NCBI GenBank assembly: GCA_003446605.1
Contig: DMDF01000128.1
Coordinates: 1 to 8,404, forward strand
DNA from: Anaerolineaceae bacterium
GTDB lineage: Bacteria > Chloroflexota > Anaerolineae > Anaerolineales > Anaerolineaceae
Reading direction: 5' to 3'
DNA: 8,404 bases
Shown here: positions 1 to 6,968 of the stretch, in pieces
Position numbering within the stretch: the stretch's first letter is position 1
Layout of the letters: every line of letters starts with the position of its first letter
The notes under the pieces: generated by a model
What the model saw: only the letters and a program-made list of their open reading frames with translations
The model's database searches: none
Told to the model about the DNA's origin: nothing
Made by a program: the position numbers and the translations under genes

Positions 1-636
1 GAGAATTTGGATCTGCTGCAGAAGGGGCTGGAACACCTCTTTCACCATATTGGCATTGCCAGCCACTTTGGCATTCCCACCATCGTTGCCATCAATCGTT
101 TTATTACCGATACGGATGCCGAACTGGAACTGATCCAAAAAGCGGTGCGTGCATCAGACCAGGCGGAAGATTGTGTTATTACTAATCACTGGGAAGAAGG
201 GGGCGCCGGTGCAATAGCGCTGGCACAGGCGGTGGTCAAAGCTGCCGAAAAACCCACCGATTTTCAATTCCTCTACCCGCTGGATCAGACGATCAAACAG
301 AAGATCGAAACCATTGCCAAAGAAGTATACGGTGCGGATGGGGTGGATTATTCTCCTGAAGCCGAGCAAAAGATCGCGGAATTTACCAAACTGGGTTACG
401 CTGATTTGCCGATCTGCATGGCGAAAACCCATTTGAGTTTGAGTCACGATGCCAGCTTGAAAGGTGTCCCGCGCGGATTCCGTTTTCCCATTCGTGATAT
501 TCGCTTATCCGCCGGAGCAGGTTTTTTGTATCCACTGGCAGGTGAGATCAGCACCATGCCGGGGCTGCCCACCCGACCCGCATTTATGGATATCGACATA
601 GATGTACAAAGCGGGAAGATAACCGGTCTGTCCTAG
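1..636 (+). CDS. fhs: Formate-tetrahydrofolate ligase, C-terminal part (5' end outside window)
   Basis: This enzyme joins formate to tetrahydrofolate using ATP, giving 10-formyltetrahydrofolate in the cytoplasm. It feeds purine synthesis and, in acetogens, the methyl branch of the Wood-Ljungdahl pathway. The frame is open from base 1 and ends at TAG (634-636), leaving 211 residues. Bacterial enzymes are about 555-560 residues, so roughly the last 38 percent is present. Family hallmarks are seen in order: the segment around FGIPTIVAINRF with a following TDTDAELE, the PICMAKTHLSLS motif, and the closing DIRLSAGAGF and GEISTMPGLPTRPAF segments. The TTG at base 7 is an internal Leu codon, not a start. 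No frameshift is visible. The family call is very secure; whether it serves acetogenesis or only one-carbon biosynthesis cannot be told here. Confidence 0.96.
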   Translation, partial: ENLDLLQKGLEHLFHHIGIASHFGIPTIVAINRFITDTDAELELIQKAVRASDQAEDCVITNHWEEGGAGAIALAQAVVKAAEKPTDFQFLYPLDQTIKQKIETIAKEVYGADGVDYSPEAEQKIAEFTKLGYADLPICMAKTHLSLSHDASLKGVPRGFRFPIRDIRLSAGAGFLYPLAGEISTMPGLPTRPAFMDIDIDVQSGKITGLS

Positions 637-652
637 ATAATATCAAAAAGAA

Positions 653-689
653 AAAGAGAAGGCGCACTATGAGAAACGACCTTCTCTTT
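653..689 (+). terminator. Candidate terminator hairpin after fhs
   Basis: A perfect 10-base-pair stem is formed by AAAGAGAAGG (653-662) and CCTTCTCTTT (680-689) around a 17-base loop. It lies 16 bases after the fhs stop codon and before the next gene. The pyrimidine-rich right arm runs on into CTTTG rather than a clean T run, and the stem holds only five G-C pairs, so termination may be weak or partial. The position between two functionally unrelated genes supports the call. Confidence 0.55.
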
Positions 690-701
690 CTTTGCATGCG
701 C

Positions 702-707
702 TATAAT
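702..707 (+). promoter_or_regulatory. Candidate -10 box for the membrane protein gene
   Basis: A perfect TATAAT lies 28 bases before the ATG at 736, just after the terminator hairpin. No convincing -35 hexamer is found 16-18 bases upstream, because that stretch is the right arm of the hairpin. A sigma-70 type promoter here is plausible from position and sequence, but a single hexamer is weak evidence. Confidence 0.35.
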
Positions 708-735
708 AAATCCACACCCGTGAACGGAATGGAAC

Positions 736-2841
736 ATGAAAAAAAAGAAAATATCCTTTGAAATTTTGTTGCTGATCGTTATCCTCGCTTTACATGCTTA
801 CGTTGCTTTTTCACCCCCTGCTCGCTTATTAAATTGGTTTCAAACGGATGATGCTTTTTATTATTTTGTCACTGCCCGTAACATTGCTGAAGGGCGTGGG
901 ATTACATTTGATGGGCTTAGCGCTACCAATGGATTTCATCCTCTGTGGATGTTGATCTGCACCCCTATATTCGGTTTGGCAAAATATGATCTGTATTTAC
1001 CGTTGCGGGTCATTATCATGGTACTGGCGCTACTTAACGCAGCGACAGGCATTCTGCTTTATCGCTTTTTTGCTAAAAAGTTCTCAAATGCCAGCGGTAT
1101 TTTTGTAGCAGCGTTTTGGACCTTCACGCCGACCATCCATGAGTTAACCTCAAAATTAGGGCTTGAATCAGGTCTGACCGCATTTGCTTTGGTGGCAGCC
1201 ATCAGCTATCTGGCTTCTTTTGATGAGCGAGAATTATCCAGGAAAAATGTTTTTACAATGAGTATGCTGGCTGCGCTGCTGCTTTTTAGCCGGCTTGACA
1301 CGATATTTATCGTTGTCATCATGGGAATCTGGTTGGTTTTTCGAAAATCACCATTGCGTTGGCAGATATTACTGGATGGGTTGTTCGCTTTCTTGGCAGC
1401 TATCATTGCTTATTATTTACGCGTACAAAATACCGATAATATTTTTAATTTCCTGCCTTTTTTCTATATTTTCATTGTGCTTTCCCTGCTATCGAAAGTA
1501 TTGTCTGAGTACTTTTTCAAAGGTTATATTGTTGATTCTTCGGTGTCCCTTAAAAAACAGATTATACGCAGTTCTCTTGGTGTGCTGATATCTACTTTAT
1601 TCACAGGATTGGTTATCTTCCTACTCCATGATGTGCTGCATGTCTTTTTAGGTTTTCCGCGCGCTGTTCTGCTGATCGATTTCGGAATCTCACTGCTGTT
1701 TCTGATAGGTTGGCGGGTATTTTATATTTTGTACATGCGCTCAAAGAAACGGGATTTTTCAGAGGATAGTACGCTGAAAACCAATGGGAAAACCTGGGGG
1801 AAGACAGCACTATCCTACTTTGGTCCGATTGTTGTGCTCTTGATAGCGTACATGCTTATTAATAAATCGTACGCTGGTTCTTATTTACCGATCAGTGGAA
1901 CCATCAAACGGTGGTGGGGAACTTTACCTCTAACGGTTTATGGTAAACCATTAACCACCTTAAATCAGGTTTTAGGCAGCTGGTTCGACCCTTCTGTGAA
2001 AGATGGTCCCTGGTGGATGATCACCGCTCCGGTGAATTTCATCATCGAATTCGTGGCGCGCGCCACAAAAATACCTGTGGATTCATTATCCTTCGTGAAT
2101 TTCAAACGCGATTTTGGTATTCTGGTATGGGCTCTGGCGCTTATTCTCTTTGTGTGGGTTTTGTATAAGAAAAAAGGATTTATTCAAAAAGCCATGCGTG
2201 ACACTGCTTTTTTACCCCTTTTCGTGGGTTGTGTGTTTCATCTTTTTAATTACAAAGCCACCGGATATTTGCATGCCAAGTACTGGTACTGGATTCCTGA
2301 AATACTGTGTACATTGATGATGATTGGGATCGTTGTGGAAAGCGTCTTGCGCCGCTATCGCAGGTATTTGTATGGAACCACCGCATCGTATCTGTTGGTG
2401 GGTACGGTTTCCATCGTTTTGGTACTGAATCTGGTCATTCCCATTGTTCGAAATTATTCCTATGCCAGCCTCGATCCTAAAAAACACCCTTATTGGAGAG
2501 AAACAAAATATATAGAAGATCATACCGAACCGGGAGATGTTATTGGGATGACTGGAGGGGGAGTGATCGCCTATTTTATTGACGATCGCACCATCGTCAA
2601 TCTGGATGGATTGATCAATGGCAGTGAATATTACGAGCAATTAAAAAACGCACAAGCCTATCAATACCTGGATGATATTGGACTGGATTATGTGTATGCA
2701 GCTGAATCCATGATTCTGGAAAGCGATCCGTACGGGTGGATCTTTAATGGGCGCCTGACATTAATAGACGAAAACGGGGATTTTAACTTCTATCGCTATG
2801 TTTCTGGAGTAGTCCAACAAGATATTAATATCGAACCCTGA
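736..2841 (+). CDS. Polytopic membrane protein, probable GT-C type glycosyltransferase
   Basis: Likely transfers a sugar from a polyprenyl-phosphate donor at the outer face of the cytoplasmic membrane; donor and acceptor are unknown. The 701-residue protein has a short Lys-rich start, a first membrane helix (about 8-26), then an acidic pair (Asp38-Asp39) in a TDDAFYYF motif, the usual place for the catalytic acid in the first outer loop of GT-C enzymes. The segment around NGFHPLW (65-71) follows. About a dozen further hydrophobic segments span residues 88-570, broken by a charged loop (334-357) and a larger soluble loop (about 380-455). The last 130 residues form a soluble tail with the GDVIGMTGGGV and DDRTIVNLDG motifs. 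The gene has a weak ribosome binding site (GGAATGGA, 726-733). It looks more AT-rich than its neighbours. It may be co-transcribed with the alpha-galactosidase gene 12 bases downstream. The exact family (GT39, GT83 or an unnumbered relative) is not assignable by eye. Confidence 0.72.
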   Translation: MKKKKISFEILLLIVILALHAYVAFSPPARLLNWFQTDDAFYYFVTARNIAEGRGITFDGLSATNGFHPLWMLICTPIFGLAKYDLYLPLRVIIMVLALLNAATGILLYRFFAKKFSNASGIFVAAFWTFTPTIHELTSKLGLESGLTAFALVAAISYLASFDERELSRKNVFTMSMLAALLLFSRLDTIFIVVIMGIWLVFRKSPLRWQILLDGLFAFLAAIIAYYLRVQNTDNIFNFLPFFYIFIVLSLLSKVLSEYFFKGYIVDSSVSLKKQIIRSSLGVLISTLFTGLVIFLLHDVLHVFLGFPRAVLLIDFGISLLFLIGWRVFYILYMRSKKRDFSEDSTLKTNGKTWGKTALSYFGPIVVLLIAYMLINKSYAGSYLPISGTIKRWWGTLPLTVYGKPLTTLNQVLGSWFDPSVKDGPWWMITAPVNFIIEFVARATKIPVDSLSFVNFKRDFGILVWALALILFVWVLYKKKGFIQKAMRDTAFLPLFVGCVFHLFNYKATGYLHAKYWYWIPEILCTLMMIGIVVESVLRRYRRYLYGTTASYLLVGTVSIVLVLNLVIPIVRNYSYASLDPKKHPYWRETKYIEDHTEPGDVIGMTGGGVIAYFIDDRTIVNLDGLINGSEYYEQLKNAQAYQYLDDIGLDYVYAAESMILESDPYGWIFNGRLTLIDENGDFNFYRYVSGVVQQDINIEP

Positions 2842-2843
2842 TA

Positions 2844-2849
2844 GGGGGT
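2844..2849 (+). promoter_or_regulatory. Ribosome binding site fixing the TTG start of the alpha-galactosidase
   Basis: GGGGGT lies 4 bases before the TTG at 2854-2856 and directly after the stop codon of the membrane protein gene. It is the best Shine-Dalgarno-like sequence near the start of the frame. The next in-frame ATG (2908) has only a weak AAGAACGG before it, and using it would remove the residues that begin the N-terminal domain. Confidence 0.6.
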
Positions 2850-2853
2850 AAAT

Positions 2854-5208
2854 TTGTATCAGAACCAAAATCCGTGGCTACAATTTACCGTTGATCCAAA
2901 GAACGGTATGTTTTCCATTGCACCTCGTGCAGAAGGATTTCCTGCTGTACAAAATGCAACAATGGTGATTCATGGGTGGGATACAACGCAACATTTTGAG
3001 TATCCCCTTAGCTTGGATCCGGATGCGTTACAAACGCATCGGGTAGGGTTGTTAACCAGTTTGACCCGCGAACAGATCTCGATTCGTCCCCGCGCGAGAT
3101 GGGATGGTTTGGATTGTGAGGTTATCTTTTCCTTAGTTAAAGACTTACCCTGCTTGATGTGGAAAGTGAATATGTACAATCGTGGTTCGCAGCCAGTATG
3201 GTTGGATCGAATTGATCTGCTTACCCTCCCTACAAAGGATAGAGCATCAACCCTTAAAATAGGCTGTGCACCTGAACAGATCGGATTTTTTGTGAATGGC
3301 TGGCAATCCTGGTCTTTTACCGGGCTTACCACGCAGCACTCACCACAAATGAATTCTCACCTGGGGTTTCTGCAAAATCCAATGGTCTTGGATGCGGGAC
3401 AGCACCAGGCGGGAAGGCACACATCCGTTGCGGATATGTATGCAATTCTCTTGGACCGCAGTACCGAACAGGGTTGTTTGTTCGGGTTCTTATCCCAAAA
3501 GGAACAATTCGGACATATTGCTTTTGACCAATGGAAGGAACCATCCGTTCACATGTGGGTGGATGCGGATGGCGTGCGCCTTGATGCGGGCATGACCCTC
3601 ACTACAGATTGGGCAATGTATATGCTTACCAGTGGTTGTGATAGTGAATGCATTGCACCTTATCTGGATCTGGTGGCAAAAGAGAACAGAGTTCACGTTC
3701 AACCCAGTGTTCCAACTGGCTGGTGCTCCTGGTACCAGTATTATCAAAATATATCTGCAGAAACAATCCGCAAGAACTTGCATGCCCTTACCGCGCATAA
3801 AGAGGATCTGCCATTGCAGATCGTCCAGATTGACGATGGCTATCAAAAAGAGGTGGGGGATTGGCTTTCATTTCGATCTGGTTTTTCGGATGGGATGAAA
3901 TCCGTCGCGCGGGAAATACGCGAGGACGGATTTACCCCAGGTATTTGGTTAGCTCCATTTATTGTGCATCGTAAATCGGACCTTTTCCATGACCATCCGG
4001 AATGGATTTTGCGTAAACGGAATGGCAACCCGGTCAATGCTGGTTTTGTATGGAATTCTTTGGGCACTGCTCTCGATCTTACCCAATCTGATGCCATGCA
4101 ATATGTGCGGGATGTGATCCATACGGCGGTACAGGATTGGGGTTTCCCCTATCTCAAGCTGGATTTTTTGTATGCAGCAGCGTTGAAAGGTTCCTATAAG
4201 GATGAGACGAAGACACGTGCCCAAGTTCTGCGGGAAGCGCTTGGGGCGATCCGCGAAACGGCAGGAAAACGAACGTATCTGGTGGGTTGTGGCTTACCGC
4301 TGGGTTCTGCCCTGGGAATTATGGATGCCATGCGTATCGGACCGGATGTGAGCAGCTCATGGAAACCAAAATACTTCAATATCGCTTTTCCCTTTAAGAA
4401 CGAACCTAGTATGCCCTGCGCTAGCAACAGCCTGCGCAACATCCTGACCCGCGCCAACCTGCATGGTCGCTGGTGGGTGAATGATCCGGATTGTGTATTG
4501 GTTCGTGAACAATCTGAGCTGACCCTTGCTGAAGTGCAGACGCTTTCTACGGTCATTGCCATGAGTGGTGGCTCACTGATCTTCTCAGATGACCTAACAG
4601 CCCTTTCGGAGGAACGCTTGCAGATGGCAGCTGGGTTGCTCCCGCCCATTCATGAACGCATGGTTGTTGTGGATTGGCTTCAAGAACGATATCCAGCATC
4701 CTTGCGATTGGATATGGCGGGCGAAACTGGAGAATGGTATGTGCTGGCAAATATCAACTGGGGAGATCGGGAATGCATTTGTTCCTTATCCGTTGATGAT
4801 TTTAAAATCCCGGCAGGTTTTTATTGGATCAGCAATTTCTGGACAAAACAGATACACAGAAACCATGTGCCCACTTCTCTGGGAGAGTTTACAATACCGG
4901 CTCATGGGTGTGTGCTCCTGGCAGTGCGGGAGGTGAAGGAAAACTGCATCCAGTACATTGGTTCTGATCTGCACTTTACCCAGGGGCAGGAAGTAAAAAA
5001 GGAGACTGTGAAGCGTAGTGGAAGAGCACGGTTTATGCTGGATGCAGGGCGCAAGGCAACCGGGACCATCTTTTTATCCATTCCTGCACGCTCAGCAACC
5101 CTGGAGAGTTCCGGGGATATTGACAGCTTTTACTGGACTGCGGACGGGATTTATTTTTTGAAAGTGGATGTAGACCCTACGGTGGAGATCGAGATCAAGA
5201 CAAAATAA
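2854..5208 (+). CDS. Alpha-galactosidase, glycoside hydrolase family 36 (clan GH-D)
   Basis: Expected to release terminal alpha-linked galactose, for example from melibiose or raffinose-type sugars, with retention of configuration. The 784-residue protein starts with a beta-rich domain bearing the NGWQSWS motif (148-154). The catalytic barrel follows with WCSWYQYY (290-297), IDDGYQ (326-331), GIWLAPF and LKLDFLY, whose Asp437 is the expected nucleophile. The acid/base candidate is Asp498 in RIGPDVSSSW, after CGLPLGS (479-485). A C-terminal beta region (about 590-784) follows. These motifs resemble the Thermotoga maritima GalA and Sulfolobus GalS branch more than AgaA/MelA-type enzymes, which use KWDMNR. 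No signal peptide or membrane helix is seen, so it is probably cytoplasmic. The TTG start is chosen from the ribosome binding site at 2844-2849. An activity on other alpha-linked sugars, such as alpha-N-acetylgalactosamine, cannot be excluded. No transporter gene is adjacent. Confidence 0.88.
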   Translation: MYQNQNPWLQFTVDPKNGMFSIAPRAEGFPAVQNATMVIHGWDTTQHFEYPLSLDPDALQTHRVGLLTSLTREQISIRPRARWDGLDCEVIFSLVKDLPCLMWKVNMYNRGSQPVWLDRIDLLTLPTKDRASTLKIGCAPEQIGFFVNGWQSWSFTGLTTQHSPQMNSHLGFLQNPMVLDAGQHQAGRHTSVADMYAILLDRSTEQGCLFGFLSQKEQFGHIAFDQWKEPSVHMWVDADGVRLDAGMTLTTDWAMYMLTSGCDSECIAPYLDLVAKENRVHVQPSVPTGWCSWYQYYQNISAETIRKNLHALTAHKEDLPLQIVQIDDGYQKEVGDWLSFRSGFSDGMKSVAREIREDGFTPGIWLAPFIVHRKSDLFHDHPEWILRKRNGNPVNAGFVWNSLGTALDLTQSDAMQYVRDVIHTAVQDWGFPYLKLDFLYAAALKGSYKDETKTRAQVLREALGAIRETAGKRTYLVGCGLPLGSALGIMDAMRIGPDVSSSWKPKYFNIAFPFKNEPSMPCASNSLRNILTRANLHGRWWVNDPDCVLVREQSELTLAEVQTLSTVIAMSGGSLIFSDDLTALSEERLQMAAGLLPPIHERMVVVDWLQERYPASLRLDMAGETGEWYVLANINWGDRECICSLSVDDFKIPAGFYWISNFWTKQIHRNHVPTSLGEFTIPAHGCVLLAVREVKENCIQYIGSDLHFTQGQEVKKETVKRSGRARFMLDAGRKATGTIFLSIPARSATLESSGDIDSFYWTADGIYFLKVDVDPTVEIEIKTK

Positions 5209-5235
5209 AAGAGTGAGGGAAAAAACCTCACTCTT
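5209..5235. terminator. Bidirectional terminator between convergent genes
   Basis: A perfect 10-base-pair stem, AAGAGTGAGG (5209-5218) with CCTCACTCTT (5226-5235), encloses a 7-base loop, GAAAAAA on the plus strand. It starts on the base after the alpha-galactosidase stop and ends 6 bases before the lipoprotein stop. On the minus strand the stem is followed by TTATTTTG, a reasonable T tail. On the plus strand the tail is AAGGG followed by TTCATTCTTTCTTTTC, a poorer match. It probably ends both transcription units. Confidence 0.8.
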
Positions 5236-5241
5236 AAGGGT

Positions 5242-6159
5242 TCATTCTTTCTTTTCAGTGATTTGGTTCTTGCGTTTCTTTTTTGACGCTTTTACAATGA
5301 AATAAATGGGAAGTCCAATGACCAGTGCGATTGGTGCTACAAAGATGATGATCCAGATCAATGCATTGACCAGGAATTTCAGCCCATCAATCAATGCCTG
5401 CAGAGCACGCTGAACGGTCAGGGAAGGTCGCCAACCACCGATGGTGATGGGGGAAACGGCTTCTTTTGCCTGGACGTTGACATAGATGGCAGAGAGCTGG
5501 GCGGATTCTTGGTAGTATTTTATTTGTCCTTGCAGAACCTCAATATCTTCTCGAATACTGGTCAACTGTTGGAATACTGCCATCACATCTTCGGTGTCGG
5601 TGGCATTGTCCATGATCTCAAGCAGCTGTTCTTCGGCTTGCTGTAGGTTGCGCAGGCGAGATTCAAGATCGGTAACTTCGCTGGTCACATCTTGCCCTGA
5701 TACGGATTCGCTTAAAACATCCATATCAGCATCCTCGACCAGTGCTTTGATCTCAACCAATGTCTCATCCAGCAATTCAGCAGGAACGCGAATGGTGATG
5801 TTGCCAGCTGGTAGTTCGACATCGGATGAGTAAGTTACTTTATACACGTAAGAATTGACGACAAATCCCCCTTTTTGTTCCGCCATCGTAGCAATGGTAT
5901 CCAGAGCACTCACCGGGTCGGTAACTACAATGCTGAGATCGGCATTCTTGATGACGATCCGCTCTGCATTGGTTGCCTTTACGGTATCCACCATACCGTA
6001 ACCCCCGGCTTCTTCCACCGTGGGCGCTTCCATTCCTGCAACCATGTCTTCTGCCATCACACGGCTGCTTTCGGATTCATCGCTAGCTTGTTTTGAGGCA
6101 CAAGATGTGACTGCAACTGCCAGTAAGATCAAACCGACCAAAATACGCTTTTTCTTCAT
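5242..6159 (-). CDS. DUF4349 domain lipoprotein with C-terminal membrane helix
   Basis: The function of DUF4349 proteins is not known; an envelope role is inferred. The 305-residue protein begins with a Lys-Arg rich signal peptide ending in a lipobox, VTSC, so Cys20 should be lipidated after cleavage. An acidic, Ser-rich linker (21-60) follows. The conserved domain (about 65-230) has ERIVIKNADLSI, then LPAGNITIRVPAELLDE. A predicted coiled coil (about 161-218, from DVTSEVTDLESRL to QLTSIREDIEVLQGQI) ends in the ESAQLSAIYVNV strand. A membrane helix lies at about 262-289, followed by a strongly basic tail (KASKKKRK). The ATG is supported by a full AAGGAGG ribosome binding site. It is the last gene of the minus-strand run, 62 bases after the phosphoesterase, and is followed by a terminator. 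The domain call is firm; the role is open. Confidence 0.88.
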   Translation of the reverse strand: MKKKRILVGLILLAVAVTSCASKQASDESESSRVMAEDMVAGMEAPTVEEAGGYGMVDTVKATNAERIVIKNADLSIVVTDPVSALDTIATMAEQKGGFVVNSYVYKVTYSSDVELPAGNITIRVPAELLDETLVEIKALVEDADMDVLSESVSGQDVTSEVTDLESRLRNLQQAEEQLLEIMDNATDTEDVMAVFQQLTSIREDIEVLQGQIKYYQESAQLSAIYVNVQAKEAVSPITIGGWRPSLTVQRALQALIDGLKFLVNALIWIIIFVAPIALVIGLPIYFIVKASKKKRKNQITEKKE

Positions 6160-6163
6160 GAAT

Positions 6164-6170
6164 CCTCCTT
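6164..6170 (-). promoter_or_regulatory. Ribosome binding site of the DUF4349 lipoprotein
   Basis: On the minus strand, AAGGAGG lies 4 bases before the ATG at 6159-6157. It is the strongest Shine-Dalgarno sequence in the window and fixes the lipoprotein start just before its signal peptide. Confidence 0.8.
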
Positions 6171-6221
6171 AGGGTTCCTTATTTGTAATAATAACGAAAA
6201 GTATATTGAAATAGTTCCCGA

Positions 6222-6944
6222 CTACCAGCCTTCATGCAGCCGCATGGCATGCCGCCACGGTAATCCCGCTTTTTTAATGCGTTCTTGAACGCTGGTGATG
6301 TCATATTCCACGCGTCGTAATTCCCATGTGAGGTGTTCGGTGTCGAATAGAGCGAACGAGGCACGCGGGTCATGATCGCGAGGTTGCCCCACCGATCCGG
6401 GGTTGAGGATGACTCTGCCCTCGATGGTCTTTTTTTGAAAATCGAACACCAGATTCTTTTTACTGCTTGACTCGTTTTCGACCCAGAAGGCTGGAACATG
6501 TGTGTGACCCAACATACAGATCTGCGTGTCGAAGAATTGAAACATACGTAGTGCGGTGAGGTAATCCATCACGTAATCCCAAACGGGATTGCGAGGGCTG
6601 CCATGTACCAGCGTGACATTTTCTTGAAGGATCACTTCAGGTAAATGCAGCAGGAATTCCTGGCTGTCTGCGCTTAATATCCGTTTCGTCCAGCTGATTG
6701 CCAGACTGGCTTCATGATTGAATGTGTGCTGATCCACATCACCCAGTGTGGCAGCATCATGATTTCCACGGATGCAGACCAGATTGGGCAGTTCACGAAC
6801 CACCGCAATACATTCGTTTGGATCTGGTCCATAGCCTACGATATCTCCCAGGCACCATACAGCATCATAGCTGCCGGCGACGGAAAGGACTTTTTCAAGC
6901 GCGGTCAGATTGGAATGAATATCTGAAATGACAAGCACATGCAT
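6222..6944 (-). CDS. Calcineurin-like metallophosphoesterase
   Basis: A cytoplasmic two-metal phosphoesterase of the small ApaH/YfcE-like class; the substrate is unknown and could be a nucleotide, a cyclic nucleotide or a phosphoester. The 240-residue protein has all the metal-site motifs in order: DIH (Asp8, His10), GD (Asp34) in WCLGDIVGYGPDPNEC, GNHD (60-63), VHGSP (His114), and GHTH (146-149). The ILNPGSVGQPRDHDPRASFA segment (179-198) and the closing AGLPWRHAMRLHEGW are also typical of complete members of this family. There is no signal peptide or membrane segment. The ATG is preceded at a 6-base spacing by GAGGAA (6951-6956, minus strand). It starts 24 bases after the coaBC stop, so it probably shares that transcript. 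A task in coenzyme A metabolism is possible but rests only on position. Confidence 0.9.
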   Translation of the reverse strand: MHVLVISDIHSNLTALEKVLSVAGSYDAVWCLGDIVGYGPDPNECIAVVRELPNLVCIRGNHDAATLGDVDQHTFNHEASLAISWTKRILSADSQEFLLHLPEVILQENVTLVHGSPRNPVWDYVMDYLTALRMFQFFDTQICMLGHTHVPAFWVENESSSKKNLVFDFQKKTIEGRVILNPGSVGQPRDHDPRASFALFDTEHLTWELRRVEYDITSVQERIKKAGLPWRHAMRLHEGW

Positions 6945-6950
6945 AATTTT

Positions 6951-6956
6951 TTCCTC
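6951..6956 (-). promoter_or_regulatory. Ribosome binding site of the metallophosphoesterase
   Basis: GAGGAA on the minus strand sits 6 bases before the ATG at 6944-6942, inside the 24-base gap after coaBC. It supports this start and independent initiation within a shared transcript. Confidence 0.65.
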
Positions 6957-6968
6957 GATCGTTAACCA

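Noticed and set aside
7..9. TTG as the start of the first gene
   Set aside because: The frame is open to base 1 and the residues match the interior of formate-tetrahydrofolate ligase, so the gene begins outside the window.
2212..2640. Open frame of 142 codons on the minus strand
   Set aside because: It lies wholly inside the membrane protein gene on the other strand, its translation has no recognisable motif, and no good ribosome binding site precedes it.
2908..2910. ATG as the start of the alpha-galactosidase
   Set aside because: It has a poor ribosome binding site and would remove the WLQFTVDPKNG stretch that reads as the first strand of the N-terminal domain.
4194..4649. Open frame of 151 codons on the minus strand
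   Set aside because: It is antisense to the catalytic barrel of the GH36 gene, whose motifs continue uninterrupted across it; the low-complexity Ser/Arg-rich product looks like a shadow.
6160..6221. Possible promoter or terminator in the gap before the DUF4349 gene
   Set aside because: The stretch is AT-rich, with a TATTAT-like hexamer on the minus strand, but I found no matching -35 at 16-18 bases and no stable hairpin.
6179..6499. Open frame of 106 codons on the minus strand overlapping the phosphoesterase end
   Set aside because: It is an out-of-frame reading of the metallophosphoesterase, whose GSVGQPRD and C-terminal segments are clearly coded here in the other frame.
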